The notes below the pieces were generated by a model. The model was not told the DNA's origin and ran no database searches. It was given only the letters and a program-made list of their open reading frames with translations. Shown here one piece after another: positions 32,157 through 43,637 of a stretch of 64,000 bases of DNA. This stretch comes from Sorex araneus (taxonomy: Eukaryota > Chordata > Mammalia > Eulipotyphla > Soricidae), in the NCBI RefSeq assembly GCF_027595985.1, contig NC_073306.1, forward strand, positions 160,414,197 to 160,478,196. The letters run 5' to 3'. How positions within the stretch are numbered: position 1 is the stretch's first letter; the number at the start of each line of letters is the position of its first letter. The translations under genes were made by a program, and so were the position numbers.

Positions 32157-32509
32157 GAGGTAGAAATCAGAAGGGAACACCTAGTAGAGACTATTGGGAG
32201 GACCCACTCAGGTTGAAAGCTGCGTGCCAAAAGTAGACTATAGACCGAACATGATGGCCACTCAATAAATACCTCTATTGCAAACTACAACATCCAACAG
32301 GAGAGAGAACAAAAGGGAATGCCCTGCCACAGAGGCAGGGTGGGGTGGTGGGGGTTGGGGTGGGGGTGGTGGGAGGGATACTGGGAACATTGATTGAGGA
32401 GAATGGGCATTGGTGGAGGGATATAAATGAAATGCAAACATGAAAGTTCATAAGTTTGTAATTGTACCTCATAGTGATTCATTAATAATTAATTTTAAAA
32501 AGAAAAAAA
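32157..32509 (+). mobile_element. LINE-1 3' UTR part of the chimera
   Basis: tggccactcaataaatacct, aatgccctgccacagaggca, gggcattggtggagggatat and the terminal tgattcattaataatt followed by A-rich sequence. Confidence 0.9.
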
Positions 32510-32681
32510 AATAAACTGGGTCCCATTCCCCAAACACAATCACTGCCACCACAATGATATCACTTCATTATACATAACTAGGATTAAGTCTTTCCCATGT
32601 ACTTCAGAGGGGCAAAGAAAGAGGGAAGAGGAAATTTTCAATGAAGATACATGTAATGAAATGCAACCTATTAAAAACTGG

Positions 32682-32845
32682 CTGGGCCAGAGAGATAGTG
32701 CAGGGGTTAAGGCACTTGCCTTACATTCTGCTGATACCACTTAGACACTACGTATGTTTCATAGGAACCTTTAGGAGTGAGCCCTGAGCACAGAGCCAGA
32801 AGTAAGCCCTACGCACTGCTGAATGTTGCCCCCAAATCCAAAAAG
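32682..32845 (+). mobile_element. SINE-A, old copy
   Basis: ggccagagagatagtgcagg head, gtgagccctgagcacagagc body and an A-rich end. Confidence 0.7.
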
Positions 32846-32850
32846 ATAAT

Positions 32851-33015
32851 TGGGGCCTGAGAGGTAGTACAGGAGGTAAGGTAATTGGCCTTGCATGTGG
32901 CCAATTACAGTTCAATCCCCATATGGTCCCAGGCATCTGAGCTTGGAGTCACTTCTGAGCACAGAGCCAGGAATAGTCTTGAGCACCACCAGTTGTGGGC
33001 CCCAAACCAAAAATA
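32851..33015 (+). mobile_element. SINE-A, old copy, tandem with the previous one
   Basis: ggggcctgagaggtagtaca head and ccagttgtgggccccaaacc end. It directly follows another old copy in the same orientation. Confidence 0.7.
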
Positions 33016-33189
33016 ACAAATAACTGCACATCTCCTTACTTCAACGCAGCATAGGAATAGCACAATCTGTTGGTGAGTATACCTACTGTAGTCCACTCTC
33101 GATTGGTGCTATGTGGCTCAGCACCAGCCCTGTCCCTCTCCTCCAGATGGGACACTGTGAGGAAATATGAAGAAGAGAATGTGTTGTTT

Positions 33190-33387
33190 GGGGCTGGAGC
33201 GATAGTGCAGCAGGTAGGGTGTTTGCCTTGCACGCGGCTGACCCGGATTCAATCCCCAGCATCCCATATGATCCCCAAGCACTGCCAAGATTAATTCCTG
33301 CATGCAGAGCCAAGAGTAACCCCTGAGCATCGCTGGGTGTGACCCAAAAAAGAAAAAAAAAGTCAACCAAAAAAGCAACAAAAAAAG
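33190..33387 (+). mobile_element. SINE-A
   Basis: Full-length young copy with a long mixed A-rich tail. TSD gaatgtgttgttt at 33177-33189 and, with one mismatch, 33388-33400. Confidence 0.93.
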
Positions 33388-33711
33388 AATATGTTGTTTT
33401 CAGCTGGGGGTGCTGAGAAGAAAAATACTGGCAGCTATCCTCTTGCCATTAGAGATCAGTCAGTCTGACACTGGATCCACTAGAGGAAAAAAAGGAGGGG
33501 ACAGGTTTGACCACATTGAGCTCCTGAAGTTAGCTGTGCCCGAGGTCATGATGACCCAGAATTTTCAGTTATATGATCCAGTTGATTTTTTGTTAAGGCT
33601 AAGAAGTTAAGCTGAACTTCTCATATGAAAATAAAGGAGTCTTTATGCCTTTTGAGCCATAAGATGCTCTAGACAGGAAGCGTGGAAGGTTTGGGTTGAA
33701 GAAATGAGCAC

Positions 33712-33897
33712 TCGGGGGCTGGAGCGATAGCACAGCTGGTAGGGCGGTTGCCTTGCACGCGGCCAACCCAGGTTTGATTCTCAGCATCCCATATGGTCCT
33801 CCGAGCACCGCCAGGAGTAATTACTGAGTGCAAAACCAGAAGTTAACCCCTGAGCATCGCCCGGTGTGACCCAAAAAGAAAAAAAAAAGAAAAAAAA
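33712..33897 (+). mobile_element. SINE-A
   Basis: Full-length young copy with the TSD aagaaatgagcac at about 33699-33711 and 33898-33910. Confidence 0.95.
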
Positions 33898-33910
33898 AAG
33901 AAATGAGCAC

Positions 33911-34503
33911 AAACTTGAAGAAAGCAAATGAAGCTCAGGTTGAATGATACCATTTTCCCAGACATAAATGCCTGCATTTGCCATCCCTTGTACCCACATT
34001 CATAGCCTGCCACTTTTAGAAAACCATGAAGAGCAACAAAGGGTGCAATTGGCCACTGAGTTGCATAGGGAGGTGGGATTATACTGAGGATCTGGTCTCA
34101 CCGTGAGAGAGATTTACCACTAGAAAGTTGCAGTGCAATCTCATTGCCCTAAAATTCATTACAGCCATAAAAAGCACCAACATATTTTCATGAGCTATTA
34201 AAACAAACAGCTAAAAATAAAGCCCATTTGGTATCCAATATCCTTCACATGATCATATTTTTTCACGTATTTGCAAAGCAACAAAATTTGGTTAACTGCA
34301 ATACATCTCCTTGTAACTGACTCAGATTTTCGCATTCTCTTTTGCATCCTAAAATAATACGCTACAATTTCTCTCACCATATAATTTATAAATTTACATG
34401 GACTCATATTATAACATGAAATGCATCATATTTTTGTGTCTTTCTGAGTTTCATTTTAACAGTTATTAATAGAATTTCCACAAACAACAAAAAAAGAATT
34501 TCT
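33911..34503. other. unique intergenic DNA
   Basis: No gene or repeat recognised. Confidence 0.45.
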
Positions 34504-34675
34504 ACAATGGCCAGAGCAAAATTACAGTGGATAGGCCATTTGCCTAGCATGCGGCCAACTCAAGCACCCCATATGGTTTCCCAGGCTCTGCCAGAAGTGA
34601 ACCCCAAGTTCAGAGCCAGGAGTAAGTGCTGAGCACCACTGGATGTGACCCAACAACAAAACAAAACAGAACAAC
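34504..34675 (+). mobile_element. SINE-A, old copy
   Basis: ggccagagcaaaattacagt head, ccccatatggtttcccaggc, ggatgtgacccaacaac end. Confidence 0.75.
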
Positions 34676-34784
34676 AGCAAAAAGGAACGTCCACAAATAT
34701 AGTCATGGATATAAAAACAGTATAAATAGAGGGGGTGAGGGATAACACTTATCTGCACTTTTTAATTGCCCATCATGTTCTTTT

Positions 34785-34910
34785 ATTTTATTTAATACTG
34801 ACCCTAACATTTAATACAGGTATTATCACCTCCACTTTGCTGATAGGAAAGTCTTAAAGAGCAAAGCCACTTACCCGAGTTTAAACAGTTGTGAAATAGC
34901 TATCAGGGGT
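34785..34910 (-). mobile_element. MIR fragment
   Basis: aggtattatcacctccactt, agagcaaagccacttaccc and aaacagttgtgaaatagct follow the complement of MIR. Confidence 0.55.
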
Positions 34911-35492
34911 GCTGTTTGGTTGATCATCCTTTTAAACAGAATTCCCCTTATTTCATGATTACCATTAAAGAAGTTTATAATGCTGAGTACACTTTATCCC
35001 ACACTTTTTTTGCTACTAGTATAGGAGTATTGGGTCCAAGCTAATCAATGGGACCTGGGGAAAATTCACCTGGAAATTTTAGGAAACTCATAATTGATGA
35101 ATAAGATCATAGACATGATTCAGTGCAAGAGTACATGCTTCCTATGTACTGCCTCTCATAAGGCTCTGGATTCAATATTTAGCATTACAAACAAACAAAA
35201 ATTAAAATAAAATATATACACGGAAAGATGCCCTTATTGCACACTCACACTTCTTGTTTGGAGTTCTATAATGATGTGATATCTAGAGCTACAGCAGATC
35301 TTCTTGAGATTATAAGGATACAGACCTGAAGATAAAGTTGAGTATTCTGAAGATAATGAAAGAAAAAGTTGTCCTTAATGCCATCGCTGCACCTCTCATT
35401 TAACTAACCCTAAAACCTTGGAAAGAAGTTATTACCTGAAGTGACTGACAAAATAACTTTTCTAGTAAATAGCACCACTAATAAATAGTGCT
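34911..35492. other. unique intergenic DNA
   Basis: No gene recognised; a very old SINE trace may lie near 35105-35200. Confidence 0.4.
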
Positions 35493-35504
35493 ATTGTTTT
35501 TTCT

Positions 35505-35746
35505 GGGCTGGAGCAATAGCACAGTGGGTAGGGTGTTTACCTTGCACCCGGCCGACCTGGGTTCAATTCCTCAGCCCCTCTCAGAGAACTGGACAAGCTA
35601 CCAAGAATATCTCGCCCACACGGCAGAGTCTGGCAAGCTACCCGTGGCGTATTCAATATGCCAAAAACAGTAACAAGTCTCACAATGGACACGTTACTGG
35701 TGTCCGCTCAAGCAAATCGATGAGCAAGGGGATGACAGTGACAGTG
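35505..35746 (+). mobile_element. SINE-B with TSD
   Basis: Full-length copy from gggctggagcaatagcac to gcaaatcgatgagcaagggg and a (cagtga) tail. A TSD of about 12 bp, attgttttttct / attgttttctct, lies at 35493-35504 and 35747-35758. Confidence 0.9.
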
Positions 35747-35762
35747 ATTGTTTTCTCTACAA

Positions 35763-35886
35763 AAAGTGCAGGGAGGAGACTCAGAAAGAGAATTATTTTC
35801 CAGCGTCACACTGCTAATCAATGGCAATGCTGGGCTTGGAATACAAGTTTATCTGACACCCAAGCCCAACAACCTTTGTGTTACTA
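35763..35886 (-). mobile_element. MIR fragment
   Basis: agactcagaaagagaattat, cagcgtcacactgctaatc and tgctgggcttggaatacaag match the complement of the MIR core. Confidence 0.55.
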
Positions 35887-36034
35887 TGAAACAGATGTCT
35901 ACCTAGTCACTTCCTAGAGTCATGAAAAGGACCATCATGGAAATCAGGAATGTTCTTCTGGAGTGTAGATTTTTCTATAGCAGTGGCCTAAGTAGAACAG
36001 CAGCAACAACAACAAAAGAGATCTTATATACGAA

Positions 36035-36152
36035 AATAGTTGTCACAATGTTTATAATAGTGAAAAACTTTTGAAAACAATCTATTCGTCAGCATACGAC
36101 TAAGCAAATGATAACACACATAGTCAATAGAATGTTATTCAATCATCAAAAA
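36035..36152 (+). mobile_element. old LINE-1 ORF2 fragment
   Basis: tttataatagtgaaaaactt and agaatgttattcaatcatca match the L1 ORF2 C-terminal coding segment (the TMEYYAA region). Confidence 0.55.
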
Positions 36153-36300
36153 CATTAGATAATATAGAGAGATAAGATAATATAGGGGTTAAGGCGCATG
36201 CATGTGTCTCACTACGTATGGCCTCCGGCACCACTGGTAGCCATCCCTGCACACCAGGCCAGTAGTAGTCCCTGGTCCCCGCTTAGAGTGTAGAAACAAA
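36153..36300 (+). mobile_element. SINE-A, very old copy
   Basis: agagagataagataatatag head and ccagtagtagtccctggtcc body. Confidence 0.45.
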
Positions 36301-36549
36301 AGCAAATAATAACAAAAAATCTGGCTCACAGAAACATAACATATTTGACCGAATAACCATTGCACCCTGGATTGTTTTGGTCATTGTTTCATTAATGCCA
36401 GCACCATTTTACAAAGGCTTCACATAATGATTATACGCACTAGTTTGGGGTAGGGGAGTATTGGCATAAACTCTGTGATGATTCTGCTGTGAAATCTGGC
36501 ATGATATAAATAACATTTAGTGGAGTAAAATGGAATTGAAATTGGGTAC

Positions 36550-36835
36550 ACTTGAAGAAGATAGCACAGTGACCCAGGAATGGCTCTGTGGCAAAAGCTA
36601 CTAGCCTGCAAGCTGGAGACCCAGAGTTCTATGCCAGGGATCCTCCTTGTGTGCCAAGCACAGGCCCAGCAGCTCTGCTATAAGGGACCCCCAACTCAGC
36701 AACAGAGCCTCTGCTCCTCCACATGCTGCAGCCTGGTGAGTCCAAGCACCGCAGCCAACTCGGATGACCCCTGGCGAGCACCACCGCCAAGTGTGTGTAT
36801 GTGACCCTTGACTGTGGCAGTAACAACAAAGGGAA
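36550..36835 (+). mobile_element. family F, old long SINE
   Basis: tgcaagctggagacccagag head region and repeated agcaccgcag/gcaccaccgcc motifs, ending in cagtaacaacaaag. Related copies are at 38925, 57720 (minus) and 58640. Confidence 0.4.
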
Positions 36836-37000
36836 GGGAGGATGGGAGAGGAAAAAGACATCCATGTGCAGGTGTGTACTATGTGTACACATCGCACTTC
36901 TACTGTGAAAATGATTTTTTAACTTAAGCCTAGAGAAGGAAACCAGTGTATCCAATTGGAGAAGACAATTAACAATGTCTGTCCCTGGACATTGTGATCT

Positions 37001-37160
37001 GGGAGGCCAGAGAGATAGTACAGGAAATAATGCTCCTTCCTTGCATGCAGCTGACACCACTCACATGGCGCTGCATATAGTACCCTAGGCAATGCCAGGG
37101 GACACTTCTAAGCACACACGTAGGAAAAATCCCTGAGCACTGCTGGATGTGTCTCAATCC
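37001..37160 (+). mobile_element. SINE-A, old copy
   Basis: ggccagagagatagtacagg head and ccctgagcactgctggatgt end. Confidence 0.7.
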
Positions 37161-37224
37161 AGTCCCTCCACCCCCCACTTCATCCCCCACCACCACCAAA
37201 AAGGAGATTAAAAATGTGATCTGG

Positions 37225-37410
37225 TGGGGCTGGAGTGATAGCACAGTGGGTAGGGCATTTGCCTTGCATGCGGCCGACCCGGGTTCAATTCCCAGCATCC
37301 CATATGGTCCCCCAGCACCGCCAGGAGTAATTCCTGAGTGCAGAGCCAGGAGTACTCCTGTGCATCGCCGGGTATGACCCAAAAAGCAAAATAATAATAA
37401 TAATAATAAT
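37225..37410 (+). mobile_element. SINE-A with (AAT)n tail
   Basis: Young full-length copy; TSD aatgtgatctgg at 37213-37224 and 37411-37422. The tail has become an (AAT)n run at 37390-37410. Confidence 0.95.
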
Positions 37411-37429
37411 AATGTGATCTGGCAAGGTG

Positions 37430-37972
37430 ATCTGGAGGGAGGGGCTCCTAAAAGGGGACAAAGACTATAACGACAAATAAGAAATTACAAACACGAAGCC
37501 GTATGTAATGAGAATTATGAAATTGTAATGTAATGAGAACTGAGACACTGAAATCACCCCCAAGGTCAGCCAGAGAAGGGAAGAAGAGTTTTTGCTCTGT
37601 GTGACCTTAATCAGGTAGGATAAGGACCCACCAGGTGGACAGGAGAGCACGAGGCCCGCCAGACTTAGGGGAGGGCATGGAAGGTGACATGTGATGGTCA
37701 CATCACATGGGCAAGAGATGCTGACACAGAGGTTTCTTGTTTGTTTTGGGGGCACCTGAAGTCTGGGAAAGATGCTTCATTTTTTTTTTCTTTTTGTAGG
37801 CTATTGCTCACTTGTAGAGAATAAAAGAGAGACCCTCTCAGCAGATGGGGCTCCAAGTCACTTTCTTTTCGACTTGGGGTCCTCAGCGCTGAGCCTCTAA
37901 TAAACTCACTACCCTATCCTGAGCTGTCTCTCTCTCTCTCTCTCTGTTCATTCGCGGCTCACACCAGGACAA
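37430..37972 (+). mobile_element. probable ERV LTR (class I-like) fragment
   Basis: The 3' portion looks like an LTR R/U5: aagagagaccctctcagcag, ttcgacttggggtcctcagc, a polyadenylation signal (gcctctaataaactcacta), a (TC)n tract at 37927-37944, and ggctcacaccaggaca. The 5' edge is not resolved and no viral genes are present. Confidence 0.5.
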
Positions 37973-38419
37973 GAGAGACCTTCACTTTTTGCTTATAAAC
38001 TCTGTATTGAACTTTTTCATAGTGAATATGTATGATGTTAAGATAAAATTTTAATTTATTAATAACAAATGGAAGAAAATTTATGAAACATTAACAATTG
38101 TCTTCAGATCATAGAACTGGGAGTTTTTCAATGTCTTCTTTAGCTTTTCTTTCCCTTCTAAGATTATGATGAGTATACATCACTATATCTGATAAAAAAA
38201 AAATCTGTCAGTGAAATGATATATTTGAAAGCCCTTTGTAATCTGCAAAGCACTTCAATTACAAAGCGATTTTATTACAACCATAAAACATTGTGTGCCG
38301 GCTACATCATGTGTAAGGGCAGAGGGCAGCTTCTCTGTCCACTCACCCTGGCACTGGAGCTGCCATTTTCCAGAAAAGGTTAGGGAGCCTGGAAAAACCA
38401 TTGCGGCCCACCCAGCTCG

Positions 38420-38669
38420 ATCTAGATTTTTTGAGAAGCCTCCATATTGTTTTCCAAAAGGGCTGGACCAATCGGCATTCCCACCTTTCTCCCCACATCC
38501 TCTCCAACAAGCTTTTGTTCTTTTGTTCTTTTGGATGTGTTCCAGTCTCTGTGGTGTGAGGTGGTATCTCATGGTTGTTTTGATCTGCATCTCCCTGATG
38601 ATTAGTGAAGCAGAGCATTTTTTCATGTACCTGTTAGCCATTCATATCTCTTCCTTGAAAAAGTTTCTG
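38420..38669 (-). mobile_element. LINE-1 ORF2 fragment joined to an RTE tail
   Basis: Antisense L1 ORF2: ccatattgttttccaaaagg, tgtgaggtggtatctcatgg, catctccctgatgattagtg. It ends abruptly at 38669, where the RTE-type tail begins on the other strand sense. Confidence 0.8.
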
Positions 38670-38716
38670 TAAATCGATGAACAACGGGATGACAGTGATA
38701 CAGTGATACAGTGATA
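38670..38716 (+). mobile_element. isolated RTE/SINE-B terminus with (acagtgat)n tail
   Basis: Only the last 25 bp of the shared terminus (aaatcgatgaacaacgggat) and about three acagtgat units remain, fused to the L1 fragment. Either an extreme 5' truncation or a template-switch chimera. Confidence 0.8.
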
Positions 38717-38924
38717 AACAAATAAGATTGGCTTATACTCCAGTTGCAAATGATATGATGCTCAAAGTTTGCAAAAGCCCTTGCCTGCCTTTTTCTACTG
38801 CAGAACCTAGAGAGCAAGTGAATGTAGAGTGTTCAGAATCATAGCACCCATGAGCCACCCAATATCACTGCAGAGTACAAGGCAAAGGATATTGAATGAG
38901 AGAATAAATAGCTTGAACCTGGGC

Positions 38925-39300
38925 GATGGTTCACAGCCTAGAGCACTTGCTTTTCAAGTCTAAGATTATGAGTTCTCCCCCACCCCTGCCCCCATACCAC
39001 CACATGCATGATCCTGGTCCTGGAAGCTCTGCTGTCTGTGATGCCCTACACCCTATATGATTTCAGGCCACACCATTCCGGGAATATCTAAGCAAGCACC
39101 ACAACTACAGGGTGTTACCTGTAGAGAACGTCTCAGCTAAAAAGATGTAGGAGCACCACAGCCAGGGGTGTGAGCATGGTATGCAAGCACCACAACTAAA
39201 GGCATCCCATCCTTGGCAGTGCCACCATCGAATGTGTGAGTACCACAATCACATATGCAACCCCTGTTATGGTAATAGTATCAGCAGAGAGAAGGGGGGA
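38925..39300 (+). mobile_element. family F, old long SINE with internal tandem motif
   Basis: gggcgatggttcacagccta head. The motif gcaccacaac recurs at intervals in the second half (about 39095, 39150, 39186 and 39240, the last as taccacaatc). Confidence 0.45.
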
Positions 39301-39344
39301 AATGCAGAAATAAATCCCTGAGATAACATCACCATTACTTGTCT

Positions 39345-39695
39345 TAACCTATCCAAGCTGCTATAACAAAATACTATAGACTGGATGGCTTTTAACTAAC
39401 ACTTATTTCTCCAAGTTTTGGAGATGGAGAAGTCCAGGCTTATAGCACCAGTAGATTTCATGTCTAGTGAGAGTGCAATCCAGAGGGCTTGGAAGTTTTC
39501 TGGCTGTAACATCACAGGTCAGAAGGGGTGAAAGAAGCTTTCTGGGATCCCGAAGTCTCATTTATAAAGAAACTAATCCCACTCATGAGGGTCCGACTTT
39601 CATGACCCAATAACCTTCTAATGCAATGACATTGATGATGAGGATTTAACATATGAATTGTAGAGGGACATCAACATTCAGATGACAGCACCATT
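39345..39695 (-). mobile_element. ancient mammalian LTR-like repeat, MaLR/MLT type
   Basis: Minus-strand match through gctgctataacaaaatacta, actaatcccactcatgaggg, aggatttaacatatgaattg and acattcagatgacagcacc. Confidence 0.65.
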
Positions 39696-41737
39696 TTACA
39701 TAAGAGGGAACTGAGTCTCCAACTGGGAAGGTAACAAGCCCAAGGTAACTGAACTTGTACGACAGAATTGGAAGGAGAAAGGATGCAGGAAATCCCGTTT
39801 GTACCAACCATAGTAAACTGGCAATGTATGAATTTTAAAGACTGATTCCTAAGGACAATGGCCTTAGAGATAGCTCACATGTTAAGTCCTCTCCAGATGT
39901 TATACACAGATATTATAACAAGAGAAATATTGAATAGAGGTTGGCAATAGGGATTTTTTATTAGAGTGTTTTATTGAAAACAATTCATTTTACTTAAGAT
40001 TTACTTCCAAAATCTTACTCTGACTAATGACAACCTTCTGAAATGATTTTTTAAAGAAACAAAATTATTGTGCTTCCTGAAAAATTATCATAATATAGTG
40101 TGTGACAGATCACCACAGTTATCTATTTAGATTCACAATTACTAGATACAAATAAAAAAGAACTGGAGAGAAGATATCATCCATGTATTTCATCAAGAAA
40201 GAAAATGACCCCTCTAATCAATATCTTGCAAAACCATTATCCAAAGTCCTAAACTAAAACTCAATTGAAAAATGAAAATGATCCATCTACTCATGATAGC
40301 AATATTGCAGCCTTATATTTTTAAAAAATGTTTAATGCTTATATGAATGAGGAGAATTGACGCTGACATTTGGTAATTGGCTAAATAACAGTCATAGACA
40401 ATTGGAAGAAAAATGAAATTGAGAGAAGTCAGAATGTTCCCCAATGCCATCAAGAGGCTACAACACATTCATCCAAAGTTTTATACTTACATCATTAGTT
40501 ATGTGGACTAGAAGTGAATAATAAACAGCTTTATAGTTCATCCATTCATTTTCTATCTATCCATTCATCCATTCATCCAGTCACCTATACACCCACTGGG
40601 CTTAACCACTATCCAATCATTTTTCTTTCCATTGCCTTTTTCACACCCTCTCACAGTGCATTTTACCTCCTAGACTTAAATAAAGAACATCTAGAGTTAT
40701 CATCTACTTCCGTTTGGGTGTGACCTTCAAATGATTTTTAGAATCAGGAAGACCTAGGAGTTAGATTTAGTTCCTAGAATACCAACTCCGTGAGAGAAGA
40801 AAACATGACCATTCCGCCCCTCATCTTATGCCCAGTTGGATGGATGAAAAAAATGAATGGGGGAAAAGAATGAATGGAACACACTGATACATTCAACACC
40901 TAAATGTCATGTGATGGTATCTCCAAGAAGACATTTCAAATGACTTAGTCATGAAAAAGGCAATCTTGCTTTCCTGAAGCCTATATACACAATCTGAGAA
41001 GACTTATTATCCAACACAATACATGGTTCAAATAAACTAGTCACACCAGAGTCCGAGATTGGGGTTATCCCTCCCTAGTAATTTGTCCTATGATTCTCAG
41101 TGCTTAGTTGGATGCAGATGTATGTCTAAACTCCATCTTTCTCTCATGCTCACTGGCTAGTAAACATGAATCGCTATTAATAATAATTTTCCACTGCACA
41201 TGCAGAACAATCCATCCAGAGAAAATTGGAGCTTCTTCTTTGCTGAGGTCCAGTCCCATCAATTTGATGCTCATTTTATAGAAAGGCCATTGAGCAAAAT
41301 TAATGTACCCAAACAAATAGAGTTTGTCCTTGTAACTGATTCAGAGTATGACAGAAAACAAAAGGGCTGTCTTAATGGCCTCCTCCGGGAAATTTATTTC
41401 AGAACATCGAGTTATTTTCTTCTACTACCAGATTAAATTAAAATCTTTTCTTTAAAAAAAATGGAAGGAAGAAAAATAAAACTTACTTGTCTGTTTTCAT
41501 AGAAATCACTTTGAGATTTGGCTTCATTTAAATTCACTTGTGATTGTCCAAGTCAAATAACATTAAAATCTTAGTATTATTTTACTTCTTTCCATGTTTT
41601 TCCATTTTCCATGTTTTCCCCCATTTTATTTACACTTCTACCACTTCATGTTTTATCCGCAGTCTCAATCTGAAAGGCAAAATATAAAATTACCATCTCT
41701 AGAAACAAGAGAGCCTGAATCTCTTTAAAACACTTCT
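39696..41737. other. longest unique stretch, about 2 kb
   Basis: Largely repeat-free. A short (TCCATTCA)-type run lies at 40537-40582. Positions 41100-41460 are compositionally complex and could be a conserved non-coding element, but I recognise no exon. Confidence 0.4.
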
Positions 41738-41915
41738 TGGGGCTGGAGCAATAGCACAGCTGGTAGTGCATTTGTATTGTACGTGGCTGACCCGGGTTCA
41801 ATCCCCAGCATCCTATATGGTCCCCTGAGCACCGCCAGAGGTAATTCCTGAGTGCAGAGCCAGGAGTAACCCGTGAGCATTCTCAGGTGTGGCCCAAAAA
41901 GCCGAAAACTAAAAT
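41738..41915 (+). mobile_element. SINE-A
   Basis: Full-length copy; TSD aaaacacttct at 41727-41737 and 41916-41926. Confidence 0.93.
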
Positions 41916-41989
41916 AAAACACTTCTCCATAAGGCCAGGATTGGCTCAGTGGTGAAGTGCATGCTATGTGTGTAGGAGACTGGATTCTC

Positions 41990-42115
41990 ACATTTATATA
42001 TCATAGAATATATGTCATAGAATACATACATATATAATACATATATAATAGAATACAATAAATATATTCAATATATAATAGAATAAAATGAAAAATAAAA
42101 TACAATATTACTACA
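41990..42115. repeat. AT-rich low-complexity tract
   Basis: Imperfect repeats of tagaatacata and ataatagaat. It follows a possible very old SINE head at 41935-41985. Confidence 0.7.
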
Positions 42116-42358
42116 TTTTACCATGAGATAACGCTTTGGACAACTTACCCCAAACTAATCATTTTTATTTCTGTTCTATTGGACAGGTCAATAACTGTAA
42201 CTGCCTTATTCCCCATCGCCAGAGCCTCCCTCACATCCCCTATAGAGAAACCAAGTGAAATGCCTGCCTCCTGATCTCCATCCTAGCCAACTCAAAAGCA
42301 AATCTAGGAAGTGAAAAGCTCTAGCCCCTCAGAAAAGATGGGAACAAAGAAGCCAACC
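42116..42358. other. unique intergenic DNA
   Basis: Nothing recognised. Confidence 0.4.
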
Positions 42359-42546
42359 AGGGGCTGAAGAGAGAGCACAGAGTTGAAGGTGCTTGCATTG
42401 CACCCCACCAACCCTAGCTCAAATCCCTGACTCCACATGTGGCAGATATTCTGACTAATTTTCACTACCAGTGTTAACTCCTGTGCACAAAGATGGGAGT
42501 AGCCCCTGAACACCACCAGTGATATTCATGACCAAAAAAAAAAAAA
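42359..42546 (+). mobile_element. SINE-A, old copy
   Basis: aggggctgaagagagagcac head, ggagtagcccctgaacacca body and a poly(A) run at 42533-42546. Confidence 0.75.
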
Positions 42547-43016
42547 ACTCAAAACAATGAAACAAAGATGCCAACAAGAGTGCCTTAGTGCAAAGGTGGA
42601 TTTGTATGAAGAATGACAGGAAGAATCCGTTGGGTGGCAGGAAGAAACAACAGATGTGACCGACTGTTGGCAAGAGTGAGTCCATATTCCTAAGAAGCAG
42701 ACACTAGAAAGACAGGAAAACATGGTAGAAGTGGGGTGTAGGAGGCAGCAGCAGCAACCAAGTTGGGATAAAGCCAAAATGAGAGTCTGGCATAAAATGG
42801 TCAAAAGAGAATTTATGACACTTGGGACTAAGGAGATAGCTGTGAAGAGGAAGAGAAGTGCATGACACTAGAGATCATTCAGAAGATGAATCAATAGGCT
42901 GAGGGGTGGATGAAAGATGCCATGGTTAAATAAATCATTAGAAAAGTTTTATCCATATTAAAAATTACTTGGTTCATTTCGGCTGGTCTAACAGAAACAC
43001 TGTATGCAAATAAATA
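42547..43016. other. unique intergenic DNA
   Basis: No feature seen. Confidence 0.45.
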
Positions 43017-43236
43017 GTACTGTAGCACTGTCGTCCAGTTGTTCATTGATTTGCTCGAGCAGGCACCAGTAACTTCTCCATTGTGAGACTTGTTACTGTT
43101 TTTGGCATACTGAATACACCACAGACAGCTAGCCAGGCTTTGCTGGGAAGGCGGATACTCTCAGTAGCTTGCCAGGCTCTCCGAGAGGGACGGAGAAATC
43201 GAACCTGGGTCAGCTGCATTCAAGGCAAATGCCCTA
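43017..43236 (-). mobile_element. SINE-B, truncated within the tRNA head
   Basis: gtactgtagcactgtcgtcc tail and terminus, tactctcagtagcttgccag body and box B (aatcgaacctgggtcagc); the first part of the head is missing. Confidence 0.88.
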
Positions 43237-43460
43237 ATGAAGGCTGGAAAGCTCAAGAAGATTTGGTGTCTCGTGAAGACCTGTTTTCTGATTCATATGT
43301 GATTATCATCATCTCATGGAAGTGAAGAGAACTTTCTGGAATTCTTTTGATGCATGTTAACTTCATTCATGAGGTCTCCACCTTCATGACTCCCACCAAT
43401 GGCTCAGCTGCCAAATACCATCACTTTGGTGGTTAGAATTTGGCATAAAAAATTGGAGGT

Positions 43461-43637
43461 GGGGGCTGGAGTGATAGCACAGCGGGTAGGGCATTTGCCT
43501 TGCACGCGGCCGACCCAGGTTCAATTCCCAGCATCACATATGGTCCTCTGAGCACCGCCAGAAGTAATTCCTGAGTGCAGAGCCAGGAGTAACCTCTGTG
43601 CATCGCTAGGTGTGACCCAAAAAGCAAAAAAAAAATG
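43461..43637 (+). mobile_element. SINE-A
   Basis: Young full-length copy with a short poly(A). The TSD is not clear by eye. Confidence 0.92.

Larger units (their letters stand above)
31382..32509 (+). mobile_element. chimeric retroposon: VNTR-bearing transcript joined to L1 3' UTR
   Basis: A 15-bp TSD, aataaactgggtccc, lies at 31367-31381 and 32510-32524 and encloses three parts. They are a 25-bp minisatellite (31382-32062), a 90-bp unique end with a polyadenylation signal (gaataaatttttactgcg, 32121) and an A-run at 32145-32155, and an L1 3' UTR with its own A-rich end. The order fits template switching by the L1 reverse transcriptase from L1 RNA onto the poly(A) end of a second RNA. It also resembles a VNTR-bearing composite of SVA type. 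Confidence 0.75.
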
